From Arthrobacter sp. ISL-28 (GTDB lineage Bacteria > Actinomycetota > Actinomycetes > Actinomycetales > Micrococcaceae), in contig NZ_JAGGPJ010000002.1 in NCBI RefSeq assembly GCF_018613875.1, positions 22,903-86,902 of the forward strand: a stretch of DNA of 64,000 bases. Direction: 5' to 3'. Both the position numbers and the translations under genes were made by a program. Positions 15,944 through 23,799 of the stretch are shown piece by piece (position 1 is the first letter of the stretch; every line of letters begins with the position of its first letter). The notes beneath the pieces are model-generated. The model had not been told where the DNA came from and did not search any database. It saw only the letters and a program-made list of their open reading frames with translations.

Positions 15944-16402
15944 ATGGTGAACGTCCAGACCGAGATCTTGATCCGGCGGCCGCGTTCGGACGTGGCCGCC
16001 TTTGCCGCAAATCCGGATAACGCCCCGCGGTGGTACGAGAACATCCACTCGGCGCAGCGGCTGACCACGGGACCGATCGACGTCGGATCGAAGGTGGCCT
16101 TCACGGCCAAGTTCCTGGGTCGGGAACTGAAATACACGTACGAATTCGTCGAGCACGTCCCAGGCGAGAAGCTCGTGATGCGTACCGCCCAAGGGCCGTT
16201 TCCGATGGAGACAACTTACACGTGGGCAGAGGTCAGCGGCGGGACGCGGATGACGCTGGGCAACACCGGCAAGCCGTCGGGCTTCTCGCAGCTCGCGGGG
16301 CTGTTCATGGCGCCCATGATCCGCAGGGCTACCCGCAAGGACCTGCAGAAGCTCAAGTCGATACTCGAAGCCGATGAGAGAACGGCCAGCGATCGCTCCT
16401 AG
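15944..16402 (+). CDS. SRPBCC family protein
   Basis: Small soluble protein of 152 residues with the SRPBCC/START-like helix-grip fold. It starts MVNVQTEILIRRPRSDVAAFAANPDNAPRWY, where the first strand and the helix covering the pocket are visible, with ENIHSAQRLTTGPIDVGSKV next. A long C-terminal helix (MIRRATRKDLQKLKSILEAD) closes the fold. Members bind hydrophobic ligands or act as cyclases and dehydratases; the ligand is not predictable. GAGGAAGGAG just before the ATG fixes the start. Both flanks carry 19-base repeats. The gene stands alone between rtcB (opposite strand) and the cys cluster (opposite strand). Confidence 0.85.
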   Translation: MVNVQTEILIRRPRSDVAAFAANPDNAPRWYENIHSAQRLTTGPIDVGSKVAFTAKFLGRELKYTYEFVEHVPGEKLVMRTAQGPFPMETTYTWAEVSGGTRMTLGNTGKPSGFSQLAGLFMAPMIRRATRKDLQKLKSILEADERTASDRS

Positions 16403-16445
16403 CCCACGCTCAACCGGCCCGCAACCGCTCAACCGGCCCGGCGCA

Positions 16446-16483
16446 GCACCGGTCATGCGGGCCAGCACTGGTCATGCGGGCCA
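16446..16483 (+). repeat. 19-bp tandem repeat, two units plus degenerate copy
   Basis: Two 19-base units (GCACCGGTCATGCGGGCCA and GCACTGGTCATGCGGGCCA), with a degenerate copy near 16523. They agree with the 15826-15882 units at about 14 of 19 positions in the same orientation. The intergenic stretch 16403-16612 contains no gene. Confidence 0.75.
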
Positions 16484-16612
16484 GGGCCGGAACCGCTTAA
16501 TCGCGTTAATCGGGCGGGCCAGACCGGTCATGCGGCGCCAGGCCACGCCGGGCCAGGGCCGGTCTGCTGCGAGCGGGGCCGCTGACGGGGCACGGCAGGG
16601 CCCGGGAATGCC

Positions 16613-16650
16613 AAAGGCCCCGGCCCGGAAATCTCCGGGCCGGGGCCTTT
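16613..16650 (-). terminator. Terminator of the sir-cysHDN operon
   Basis: Near-perfect hairpin AAAGGCCCCGGCCCGG / CCGGGCCGGGGCCTTT with a short AAATCT loop, 18 bases after the cysN stop on the minus strand. The stem itself ends in TTT on the transcript side. Confidence 0.85.
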
Positions 16651-16667
16651 CGGCTAGAACCAGCGGA

Positions 16668-18089
16668 TCAGATGCTGTAGCGCTCGTCCTCGTGGTCGCC
16701 CGGGTGGTCCTTGACCAGGCCCGCGGCGAGGGTGTTGCCGTCCAGCGGGTCGATCACCAGGAACGCACCCGTGCGGCGGTGGTGCAGGTAGTTCTCCAGC
16801 GGCAGCGGGGCGGCGAGCCGGAGCTGCGCGTGGCCGATGTCGTTGAGCTCGAGGCTGGATGCGCCTTCGAGGTTGAAGGTGGCGAGGTCCAGCTTGCCGC
16901 TGACGCTGCGGACCAGCGCCTGCACGGTGCGGGTGCCGTGCTTGACCAGGACCTTGGCGCCCTCGCGGAGCGGCTTCGGGGAGAGCCAGCACAGCGCGGC
17001 GTAGAGGTCGGCCGAGCTTTCGCGGACCGTGCCGGCGGCGGCGATAGTGTCACCGCGGGCGACGTCGAACTCGTCGGCCAGGCGGATCGCCACCGACTGC
17101 GGGGCGGCGGCTTCCTCCAGCGACGATCCGGCGAAGTCGATGCCCGTCACGGTGGTGGTGCGCGGGTCCTGGCCAGGCGTCAGCACGCTGACCTTGTCCC
17201 CCACTTTCACCGAGCCCTCGGTGATCTGTCCGGCGTAGGCCCGGTAGTCGCGGTACTCCTCCGGGTTCAGCCCACCGGCCACTGCGTCGGGAGCCAGGGC
17301 ACCCTGCGGCCGGATCACGAGCTGCACCGGGAAACGGAAGCTCTCAAGGTGGCTTTCCAGCTCGTCGGCAGCGGGCAGCGTCTCGAGCACCTCGAGCAGC
17401 GCGGGGCCGCTGTACCAGGGGGTGCGCTCCGAGCGCTCCACGACGTTGTCGCCGTCGAGCGCGGAAACCGGAACCACCAGCAGATCGGTGATGCCGTCAG
17501 AACCCAACCCGAGTTCGCGGCCCACCTTCTGCACGTCGGCTTCGATCTCGCGGAACACGGACTCGCTGAAGTCCACCAGGTCGATCTTGTTGACGGCCAC
17601 GATCACGTGCGCTACGCGCAGCAGCTGCAGCACGGACAGGTGCCGGCGGGTCTGCTCCAGGACACCCTTGCGGGCGTCGATGAGTACGACGACGGCGTCC
17701 GCAGTGGACGCGCCGGTCACCGTGTTCTTGGTGTACTGAACGTGGCCGGGGCAGTCCGCGAGGATGAAGCTGCGGCGGTCCGTGGCGAAGTAGCGGTAGG
17801 CGACGTCGATGGTGATGCCCTGCTCGCGCTCGGCACGCAGGCCGTCGGTCAGGAGGGCAAGGTCGATCCCGCCTGCCGAGCCGCCGAACCCGCGGTCCGC
17901 TGAGGTGCGGGCTACAGCGTCGAGCTGGTCCGCCAGGATTGCCTTGGAGTCGTGCAGGAGCCGGCCCACCAGGGTGGACTTGCCGTCGTCGACCGATCCC
18001 GCGGTGGCGAAACGGAAGAGGGTGGCGTTGGTCAGGGGTGCTTCGTCAAGAAGTGCGGCCGCGCGGGCGGTGTCAATGTCGGTGCTCAT
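16668..18089 (-). CDS. cysN: Sulfate adenylyltransferase subunit 1 (GTPase)
   Basis: Regulatory GTPase subunit of ATP sulfurylase, 473 residues. With CysD it forms APS from ATP and sulfate. EF-Tu-type G motifs are the P-loop GSVDDGKSTLVG near residue 32, G3 DCPGH, G4 NKID and G5-like VSAL, followed by beta-barrel domains 2 and 3 (GQITEGSVKVGDKV onward). The length equals stand-alone CysN, so there is no CysC fusion and no APS kinase. That fits direct APS reduction by CysH. ATG overlaps the cysD stop in TAATG, which implies translational coupling. Last gene of the operon, followed by a strong terminator. Confidence 0.97.
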   Translation of the reverse strand: MSTDIDTARAAALLDEAPLTNATLFRFATAGSVDDGKSTLVGRLLHDSKAILADQLDAVARTSADRGFGGSAGGIDLALLTDGLRAEREQGITIDVAYRYFATDRRSFILADCPGHVQYTKNTVTGASTADAVVVLIDARKGVLEQTRRHLSVLQLLRVAHVIVAVNKIDLVDFSESVFREIEADVQKVGRELGLGSDGITDLLVVPVSALDGDNVVERSERTPWYSGPALLEVLETLPAADELESHLESFRFPVQLVIRPQGALAPDAVAGGLNPEEYRDYRAYAGQITEGSVKVGDKVSVLTPGQDPRTTTVTGIDFAGSSLEEAAAPQSVAIRLADEFDVARGDTIAAAGTVRESSADLYAALCWLSPKPLREGAKVLVKHGTRTVQALVRSVSGKLDLATFNLEGASSLELNDIGHAQLRLAAPLPLENYLHHRRTGAFLVIDPLDGNTLAAGLVKDHPGDHEDERYSI

Positions 18090-19060
18090 TAGAAATAGCC
18101 ATCCTTCTTGCGGTCTTCCATGGCGGCCTCGGAGATGCGGTCGTCTGCACGGGTGGCGCCACGTTCGGTGATGGTGGAAGCGGCAACTTCAATCACGACG
18201 TCGCGCACGGTGGCGGCAGCCGACTCGACAGCGCCGGTGCAGGACATGTCGCCGACGGTCCGGTAGCGGACGGTCTTGGTGATGACCTCTTCGTTGTCGC
18301 GGGGCTGGGAAACTTCGCCCACCGCACGCCACATGCCGTCGCGGGCAAAGACTTCGCGCTCGTGGGCGTAGTACAGGCCCGGCAGCTCGATGTTTTCACG
18401 CTCGATGTAGCGCCACACGTCCAGCTCGGTCCAGTTGCTGATGGGGAATGCACGGACGTGCTGGCCGACGGTGTGCCGGCCGTTGTAGAGGTTCCACAGC
18501 TCGGGGCGCTGGTTCCGCGGGTCCCACTGGCCGAACTCGTCGCGGAGGCTCAGGATGCGCTCCTTGGCGCGGGCCTTGTCCTCGTCACGGCGGCCGCCGC
18601 CGAAGACGGCGTCGAACTTGTTGGACTGGATGGCGTCCAGCAGCGGAATGGTCTGCAGCGGGTTCCGGGTGCCGTCGGCACGCTCGGCCAGCTCGCCGCG
18701 GTCAATGAATTCCTGGACACTGCCGACGACGAGCTTAAGTCCCAGCCGCTCCACCGTCCGGTCGCGGAAGTCGATGACCTCCGGAAAGTTGTGGCCGGTG
18801 TCGACGTGCAGCACCGGGAAGGGAACCTTGCCCGGCCAGAACGCCTTGGTGGCCAGGTGCAGCATGACCACAGAGTCCTTGCCGCCGGAGAACAGCAGCG
18901 CGGGCTTCTCGAACTCGGCAACGACCTCGCGGATGATGTGGATGGCCTCGGACTCGAGGGTGTCCAGGCTGGAGAGGCGCGCGGCGGCAGTCGGCGTTTC
19001 AGTAGCGTCAGCTTCCAGCACAGACAGCTCCAGGTCCTCGTTGGTGATTTGAGTGCTCAT
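18089..19060 (-). CDS. cysD: Sulfate adenylyltransferase subunit 2
   Basis: Catalytic subunit of ATP sulfurylase, 323 residues, of the ATP pyrophosphatase family. PP-loop motif is LLFSGGKDSVVMLHLA near residues 56-71. VDTGHNFPEVIDFRD and FGGGRRDEDKARAKER surround the active site, and the C-terminal half has FPISNWTELDVWRYIERE and MSCTGAV. The start at 19060 is chosen because its ATG overlaps the cysH stop as ATGA. The alternative start five codons upstream would lie inside cysH. Works with CysN, encoded immediately downstream with a TAATG overlap. Confidence 0.97.
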   Translation of the reverse strand: MSTQITNEDLELSVLEADATETPTAAARLSSLDTLESEAIHIIREVVAEFEKPALLFSGGKDSVVMLHLATKAFWPGKVPFPVLHVDTGHNFPEVIDFRDRTVERLGLKLVVGSVQEFIDRGELAERADGTRNPLQTIPLLDAIQSNKFDAVFGGGRRDEDKARAKERILSLRDEFGQWDPRNQRPELWNLYNGRHTVGQHVRAFPISNWTELDVWRYIERENIELPGLYYAHEREVFARDGMWRAVGEVSQPRDNEEVITKTVRYRTVGDMSCTGAVESAAATVRDVVIEVAASTITERGATRADDRISEAAMEDRKKDGYF

Positions 19061-19773
19061 ACGTGTAGTCCGCATTCTGTCTTGTTGGTTCCTGCCCAGC
19101 GGCCAGCGCGGGGATCATCGCCGGGCGCTACTTTGCGGGTGCAGGGCTGGCAGCCGATCGACGGGTAGCCCTGGGAGAGGAGCGGGTTGACGGGAAGGAG
19201 GTTGTCATCGGAGTACTGGACCAGCTGGTCGAACGTCCAGGCCGCTACCGGGTTGACCTTCACGAGGCCGTTGGCTTCGTCCCAGGTGACCAGCGGGGTG
19301 TTGGTGCGCGTGGGGGCTTCGTCACGGCGGACGCCGGTGAACCAGAGCTCGTAGCCGGCGAGCGTGCGGCGCAGCGGGGCAACCTTTCGGAGGGCGCAGC
19401 ACTGGGCGGCGTCGCGGGCGAAGAGGTCCTTGCCCAGGAGCCGGTCCTGCTGCTCCACGGTGTTCTCCGGGAGCACGTCCACCACGTTGACGCGGAGGTT
19501 CGCGGCCACCTCGTCCCGTGTGGCGTAGGTTTCCGGGAAGTGGTAGCCGGTCTCGAGGAACAGGACGTCGACGCCGGGAAGCTGGTCCGCGACGAGCGCC
19601 GGCAGCACAGCGTCGGCCATGGAGCAGGCGACGGCCACCGCAGGCATCTCGAAGTTGCGCTCCACCCAGGCGATCACGTCGCGGGCGGGCGCGTCCCAGC
19701 CGAGCTCGGCGGCGCCGGCTTCGGCCAATGCCTTGAGCTCCTCGTTGGAGCGCTTGGTCTCGACTGGATTCAC
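19057..19773 (-). CDS. cysH: Phosphoadenylyl/adenylyl-sulfate reductase
   Basis: Thiol-dependent reductase of 238 residues that releases sulfite from activated sulfate. PAPS-reductase fold with AVACSMADAVLPALVADQLP in place of the usual SFGxQSAV loop, then FLETGYHFPETYATRD. Two cysteine pairs, QCCALRK near residue 124 and GCQPCTRKV near 215, show a 4Fe-4S cluster, which marks the APS-reducing type. The C-terminal TECGLHV carries the catalytic cysteine. The lack of cysC in the window supports APS as substrate. ATGA overlaps link it to sir upstream and cysD downstream. Confidence 0.96.
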   Translation of the reverse strand: MNPVETKRSNEELKALAEAGAAELGWDAPARDVIAWVERNFEMPAVAVACSMADAVLPALVADQLPGVDVLFLETGYHFPETYATRDEVAANLRVNVVDVLPENTVEQQDRLLGKDLFARDAAQCCALRKVAPLRRTLAGYELWFTGVRRDEAPTRTNTPLVTWDEANGLVKVNPVAAWTFDQLVQYSDDNLLPVNPLLSQGYPSIGCQPCTRKVAPGDDPRAGRWAGTNKTECGLHV

Positions 19774-21521
19774 TGGAGTGCCTCCTCGTCAGCTGCGTGG
19801 GCCCACTCTGCGAAGGTCTGGCCTTCGGCCCGCTCGGCCACGAACCGGCGGACAACCCGCTCCACGTAGTCGGGCAGGTCCGCAACGTAGACCTTCAGCC
19901 CGCGGACGGTACGTCCGAGGCCGGCCTCTTCGCGGTCGGCGGAAGCCAGCCCGCCGCCGAGGTGGACCTGGAAACCCGGGGTGGGGTCGCCGTCGGGCGT
20001 TGGCAGCATCATGCCCTTGAGGCCGATGTCCGCGGTCTGGATGCGGGCGCAGGAGTTGGGGCAGCCGTTGATGTGCAGGGAAAGTGCCTGCGGCAGTTGG
20101 CCGCTGTCGGCCAGGTCAGCGAGGCGGCGCTCCAGCTCGGCAACGGCCGTGGCTGCGGTGACCTTCGTTTCCACGATGGCCAGCTTGCAGTACTCGATGC
20201 CGGTGCAGGCGATGGTGCCGCGGCGGAAGACCGACGGGCGGGCGGACAGGCCCAGGGCGTCGAGTTCGGCGACCAGCGGTTCCACCTCGTCCTTGGGAAC
20301 GTCGAGGACCACCAGCTTCTGGTGCGGGGTGGTGCGCAGGCGGTAGGAGCCGCGGGCCTCAAGGGTGTCCGCGAGCTTCACGAGCTGCGAGCCGGAGAGC
20401 CGGCCGGCAATGGGGGTGGCACCGATGAAGAACTTGCCGTCCTTCTGCTCGTGCACGCCCACGTGGTCGCCCGGGGTGGACGGCTTGGGTGCGGCGGGGC
20501 CGTCAGCCAGCTTGTAGCCGAGGTATTCATCCTCGAGGATCTGGCGGAACTTCTCCGGACCCCAGTCAGCCATGAGGAACTTCAGGCGGGCCTTGGTGCG
20601 CATGCGGCGGTAGCCGTAGTCGCGGAAGATGCTGGTGACGCCGAGCCACACGTCGGCGGCCTGCTCCGGCGTGACGAATGCGCCGAGGCGCTTGCCGAGC
20701 ATGGGGTTGGTGGACAGTGCGCCGCCGGCCCAGAGGTCGTAGCCGACGCCGAGTTCGGGGTGCTTGACGCCAACGAGCGCGAAGTCGTTGATCTCGTGCA
20801 CCACGTCCTGGCTGGGGTGGCCGGTGATCGCGGTCTTGTACTTGCGCGGCAGGTTGGACAGCAGCGGGTTGCCGATGAACCGCTCCCCCAGCTCGGCGAT
20901 GAGCGGGGTGGGGTCGATGATCTCGTCCTTGGCAATGCCGGCCACCGGCGATCCCAGGATGACGCGCGGCACGTCGCCGCAGGCTTCCGTGGTGGACAGG
21001 CCGATGCCTTCGAGACGACGCCAGATCTCCGGGATATCTTCGACGCGGATCCAGTGCAGCTGGATGTTCTGGCGGTCGGTGAGGTCCGCGGAATCGCGGG
21101 CGAACTCGACCGAGATGTTGCCGATGACGCGCAGCTGCTCAGTGGTGAGCGCGCCGCCGTCGATCCTCACGCGGAGCATGAAGTACTTGTCCTCAAGCTC
21201 ATGCGGCTCAAGCGTGGCGGTCTTGCCGCCGTCGATCCCGGGCTTGCGCTGGGTGTAGAGGCCCCACCAGCGGAAGCGCCCGTGCAGGTCCTGCCCCGGA
21301 ATGGAGTCGAAACCGTCCTTGGAGTAGATGGACTCGATACGCTCGCGGACGTTGAGGCCGTCGTCTTCCTGCTTCCAGGTTTCGTTGGCATTCAGCGGGG
21401 TGGTTCCGTCCACCTTCCACTGGCCATGAGGCTTGGCGGCGGGGCGCGAGGCACGGGCTGGGCGCGCGGGCTTTTCCGCGGGCTTTTCGGTGGCCGCTCC
21501 GGCTAGAGCTGTATCAGTCAT
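19770..21521 (-). CDS. sir: Ferredoxin-type sulfite (nitrite/sulfite) reductase
   Basis: Siroheme and 4Fe-4S enzyme of 583 residues that reduces sulfite to sulfide with six electrons. An Ala/Pro/Lys-rich tail of about 30 residues precedes the twofold ferredoxin-like/siroheme-binding core. DLTDRQNIQLHWIRVEDIPEIW and GDVPRVILGSPVAG form siroheme-binding parts. Cluster cysteines are CTGIEYC and CPNSC in the C-terminal half. PHQKLVVLDV and the heme-facing TACGDVPRN-like loop are also present. First gene of sir-cysH-cysD-cysN with an ATGA overlap to cysH. The upstream region carries the sulfur element. Ferredoxin reductase at 5924-7390 and CysG/CbiX provide electrons and cofactor by inference. Confidence 0.95.
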   Translation of the reverse strand: MTDTALAGAATEKPAEKPARPARASRPAAKPHGQWKVDGTTPLNANETWKQEDDGLNVRERIESIYSKDGFDSIPGQDLHGRFRWWGLYTQRKPGIDGGKTATLEPHELEDKYFMLRVRIDGGALTTEQLRVIGNISVEFARDSADLTDRQNIQLHWIRVEDIPEIWRRLEGIGLSTTEACGDVPRVILGSPVAGIAKDEIIDPTPLIAELGERFIGNPLLSNLPRKYKTAITGHPSQDVVHEINDFALVGVKHPELGVGYDLWAGGALSTNPMLGKRLGAFVTPEQAADVWLGVTSIFRDYGYRRMRTKARLKFLMADWGPEKFRQILEDEYLGYKLADGPAAPKPSTPGDHVGVHEQKDGKFFIGATPIAGRLSGSQLVKLADTLEARGSYRLRTTPHQKLVVLDVPKDEVEPLVAELDALGLSARPSVFRRGTIACTGIEYCKLAIVETKVTAATAVAELERRLADLADSGQLPQALSLHINGCPNSCARIQTADIGLKGMMLPTPDGDPTPGFQVHLGGGLASADREEAGLGRTVRGLKVYVADLPDYVERVVRRFVAERAEGQTFAEWAHAADEEALQ

Positions 21522-21563
21522 GCATCGACTGTAGAGCCGTCCGGAAACCCGTCACAAAGGCCC

Positions 21564-21600
21564 GGAAACGCTAAGTCACCTAGGGAAATATTTCGTCATG
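21564..21600 (-). promoter_or_regulatory. Shared sulfur-operon upstream element, sir copy
   Basis: Begins 43 bases before the sir start. On the gene strand it reads TGACG, GGTGAC and GTTTCC in the same order and spacing as the cysG and ssuA copies, but with more differences in between. A second GTTTCC with a GTGACG before it lies closer to the gene (21543-21559). Confidence 0.5.
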
Positions 21601-21717
21601 AATCGCCGAGGGGCCTTGAACGGGCTTCCCGGCTGTGCTTCCGCAGGTCCTTCCCGACCGCATCCCCGCGGGCCTGCGGCCGGCGCCGCTCAGGCCGGCG
21701 CGGCTCAGCCCCGCGCG

Positions 21718-21771
21718 GCTCAGGCCCGGGCGGCGTGCCAGGCCCGGGCCGCTCAGGCCCGGGCGGCGTGC
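21718..21771 (-). repeat. 34-bp duplication at the end of cbiX
   Basis: CTCAGGCCCGGGCGGCGTGC occurs at 21718 and 21752, so the last codons and stop of the cbiX frame have been duplicated beyond the gene. The stretch 21601-21752 is low-complexity GC-rich sequence with no gene. Confidence 0.7.
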
Positions 21772-22517
21772 GCAGCCAGCGCGGCGTCGTAACGCTCCAG
21801 CGCGATCTCGGCGAGCACCGGTGACGGCAGCAGCGGCGCGGTCACCAGATCGGCACCAGCCTTGGCGAGCTGGTCGTGGAAGAAGCCCGGGGCGAGGAGG
21901 TAGGAGGCGATGACCACCCGGCCACCCAGATCCACTCCCCCCGCGGACTCCCCCGCGCCCGCGCCGCCTGCGGCTTCCTCCCGGAGGATGGCGACGGCCT
22001 CGGGCACCGAAGGCTTGGCGGACGCGCCGTACGCGGGGAGGATGCGGTTGGAGCGGAGGGCGCGAAGCTGATCGGCAAGCTCCTCCACGCTGACTGCGGC
22101 GTTGGGGTTTGACGAGCCGGCGGCAGCGAGGACCACGGCGTCGTTGTCTGTCACACCGGCCTCGCGGAGGCGCTGGTCCAGCAGTGCGGCCAGGCGCGGA
22201 TCCGGACCCAGCGGCGCCGCGGCAACGCTGCCCGGGCGGCTCTTGACGGCCCGTGCGATGTCCACTTTCACGTGATAGCCCACGCTGAGCAGGAGCGGGA
22301 CCACCACGGCGGAGGCGCCGGCCGATCCGCCGTCGGGATCTTCCGGGAGCCCGGCCACCACGTCCACCAGATCGGGCTGCTGGACGTCCACGTAGGCCTC
22401 GCGGACGTCGAGTCCGGGGCGAAGCGCGGCGATATTGGCGCGCAGTGCGTTGACCTCGGCGGCTCCCTGCGCGTTGGAGGTCCCGTGGGCACAGGCGATC
22501 ATGATCGGGCTATTCAT
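21753..22517 (-). CDS. cbiX: Sirohydrochlorin chelatase, CbiX type
   Basis: Metal chelatase of 254 residues, probably inserting iron into sirohydrochlorin for siroheme. It begins MNSPIMIACAHGTSNAQG, whose HGT motif holds the metal-binding histidine, followed by EAYVDVQQPDL and VVVPLLLSVGYHVKVDI with the second histidine. The C-terminal half repeats the fold (VVLAAAGSSNPN, YLLAPGFFHDQL), so this is a tandem two-domain CbiX/SirB type protein. A Gly/Ala-rich insert separates halves near 190-210. It lies upstream of sir on the same strand, separated by about 230 bases containing the sir promoter element. This explains why CysG alone need not chelate iron. Confidence 0.9.
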   Translation of the reverse strand: MNSPIMIACAHGTSNAQGAAEVNALRANIAALRPGLDVREAYVDVQQPDLVDVVAGLPEDPDGGSAGASAVVVPLLLSVGYHVKVDIARAVKSRPGSVAAAPLGPDPRLAALLDQRLREAGVTDNDAVVLAAAGSSNPNAAVSVEELADQLRALRSNRILPAYGASAKPSVPEAVAILREEAAGGAGAGESAGGVDLGGRVVIASYLLAPGFFHDQLAKAGADLVTAPLLPSPVLAEIALERYDAALAAHAARA

Positions 22518-22577
22518 AGGGGCTAGCGTAACGTTGGAGCCGCACTGTCCGCCCCATGAAATTAGCCGGGACGCTCC

Positions 22578-23249
22578 ATGACATTCTCTTTTGACATCGC
22601 TCTGGTGTGGCTGGATTTGGCCGGCGTCTTTTTCTTCGCGGTCTCCGGATCGCTGCTTGCGGCGCGGAAACAGTTCGACATCATCGGCTCCCTCCTCCTC
22701 GCGTCCCTTGTTTCACTGGGCGGCGGCATGATTCGCGACATCATCCTCGACGCCGGCCCGCCCGCGGCCTTCAGCAACCCCGCATACCTGGCGCCTCCGC
22801 TGCTGGCCACGGTGCTGGTGTATTTCCTGTTCTCCAGCGTCCAGCGCTTCACCTCGCTGCTGACGCTGTTCGACGCCGGCGGACTGGCCCTGTTCTGCAT
22901 CACCGGCACGCTCAAGGCGCTTTCCTTCGGGATGAATCCGGTCGCGGCCATCCTGATGGGCGTCACGACGGCGGTGGGCGGGGGCCTGCTCCGCGACATC
23001 ACTGCGAACGAGGTGCCCCAACTGTTCGATGCCAGGGATCTCTACGCGCTTCCGGCTTTCGTAGGCGCGGCGCTGACGTCTGCCCTCTGGCATTCCGGAG
23101 CCTTTAGCCCTGCCACCGCGGGTGCCGTCGCCGCCGTGGTGTTTGCGTTCCGCGTGGTTGCCTGGCGGCGTTCCTGGCATGTTCCGCTGGCTGTCCGCGG
23201 CTGGCACCGGCTGGGGCTGGACACGTCCGAGTACAGGGGCCGGGATTAG
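22578..23249 (+). CDS. Trimeric intracellular cation (TRIC) channel family protein
   Basis: Inner-membrane channel of 223 residues with two UPF0126/YicG-type repeats of three helices. Repeat one contains LVSLGGGMIRDIIL and repeat two contains VTTAVGGGLLRDITANEVP; both are the conserved G-G-G-x-x-RD signatures. Helices are visible near 7-28, 32-50, 70-88, 95-112, 118-140 and 150-190. Bacterial relatives form trimeric potassium-permeable channels. The C-terminal tail (RVVAWRRSWHVPLAVRGWH) is basic. It is divergent from cbiX. It ends 14 bases before the SMI1-like gene, so the two may be co-transcribed. Start ATG supported by homologous length. Confidence 0.9.
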   Translation: MTFSFDIALVWLDLAGVFFFAVSGSLLAARKQFDIIGSLLLASLVSLGGGMIRDIILDAGPPAAFSNPAYLAPPLLATVLVYFLFSSVQRFTSLLTLFDAGGLALFCITGTLKALSFGMNPVAAILMGVTTAVGGGLLRDITANEVPQLFDARDLYALPAFVGAALTSALWHSGAFSPATAGAVAAVVFAFRVVAWRRSWHVPLAVRGWHRLGLDTSEYRGRD

Positions 23250-23263
23250 CTAGGATAAGAGCC

Positions 23264-23686
23264 ATGACTGACATGTTCCTCGAGAAGTTCCGTGCGCTCG
23301 TTCCGAAGTATCTCGAAGACGAATGGCAGGAAGAGGACGGGCTGCCCGAGGAAGAGCTCGACAAGGCCCTCGCCGATCACCAGTTCACCATCCCGCTGGT
23401 GCTGCGGGAGTTCTACCTGGCCCTCGGCGGCTGCGAAGACCTCATGGAGGCCTACCACTACTTTTGGGACCCCGAGGAACTCGAGGTGGACGACGAAGGT
23501 TTCCTCATGTTCCTCGAGGATGAGGAAGAAAACTTCACCTGGGGCTTCCGTGTGGGCGATCTCAGCGTTCCGGACCCCATCGTGTACCGCCGCAACAATG
23601 CCCGCGGCCAGTGGAAGAGCGAAGAGGGCACCTTCTCCGAGTTCGTCTTTGACATGTTCGACTGGGCGTTCAACGACGAGGACTAA
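23264..23686 (+). CDS. SMI1/KNR4-like small acidic protein
   Basis: Soluble, very acidic protein of 140 residues. PLVLREFYLALGGCEDLMEAYHYFWDPEEL resembles the SMI1/KNR4/SUKH core, in which a helix with LxxFYxxxNG is followed by a beta segment with acidic loops. Later EENFTWGFRVGDLSVPDPIVYRR matches the SUKH pattern of a bulky aromatic plus PDP. SUKH proteins are often immunity proteins for contact-dependent toxins, but no toxin gene is adjacent, so a housekeeping or orphan immunity role cannot be separated. It follows the TRIC gene by 14 bases. Confidence 0.7.
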   Translation: MTDMFLEKFRALVPKYLEDEWQEEDGLPEEELDKALADHQFTIPLVLREFYLALGGCEDLMEAYHYFWDPEELEVDDEGFLMFLEDEEENFTWGFRVGDLSVPDPIVYRRNNARGQWKSEEGTFSEFVFDMFDWAFNDED

Positions 23687-23710
23687 GGTTTGCCGGCTGT
23701 GTGCGGCCCC

Positions 23711-23796
23711 GCCGAACTGGGGCACTTTGACACGGACACGCCGGGTGGCAGGCCCGTTCCCGCGCCTTGGGTCTTCAATGTGGCCCACGACGGCGG
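23711..23796 (+). repeat. Dispersed short repeat, copy 2
   Basis: 86 bases, same family as 11257-11345 (reverse) and 24701-24787 (same direction). Starts GCCGAACTGGGGCACTTTGA and ends GTGGCCCACGACGGCGG. It ends 3 bases before the frameshifted AbiEi-like gene. Confidence 0.7.
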
Positions 23797-23799
23797 GAG

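Noticed and set aside
16374..17903. Long plus-strand frame antisense to cysN
   Set aside because: Shadow frame; the minus strand carries all GTPase motifs and operon overlaps.
19797..21506. Long plus-strand frame antisense to sir
   Set aside because: Shadow frame; cluster cysteines and siroheme motifs are on the minus strand.
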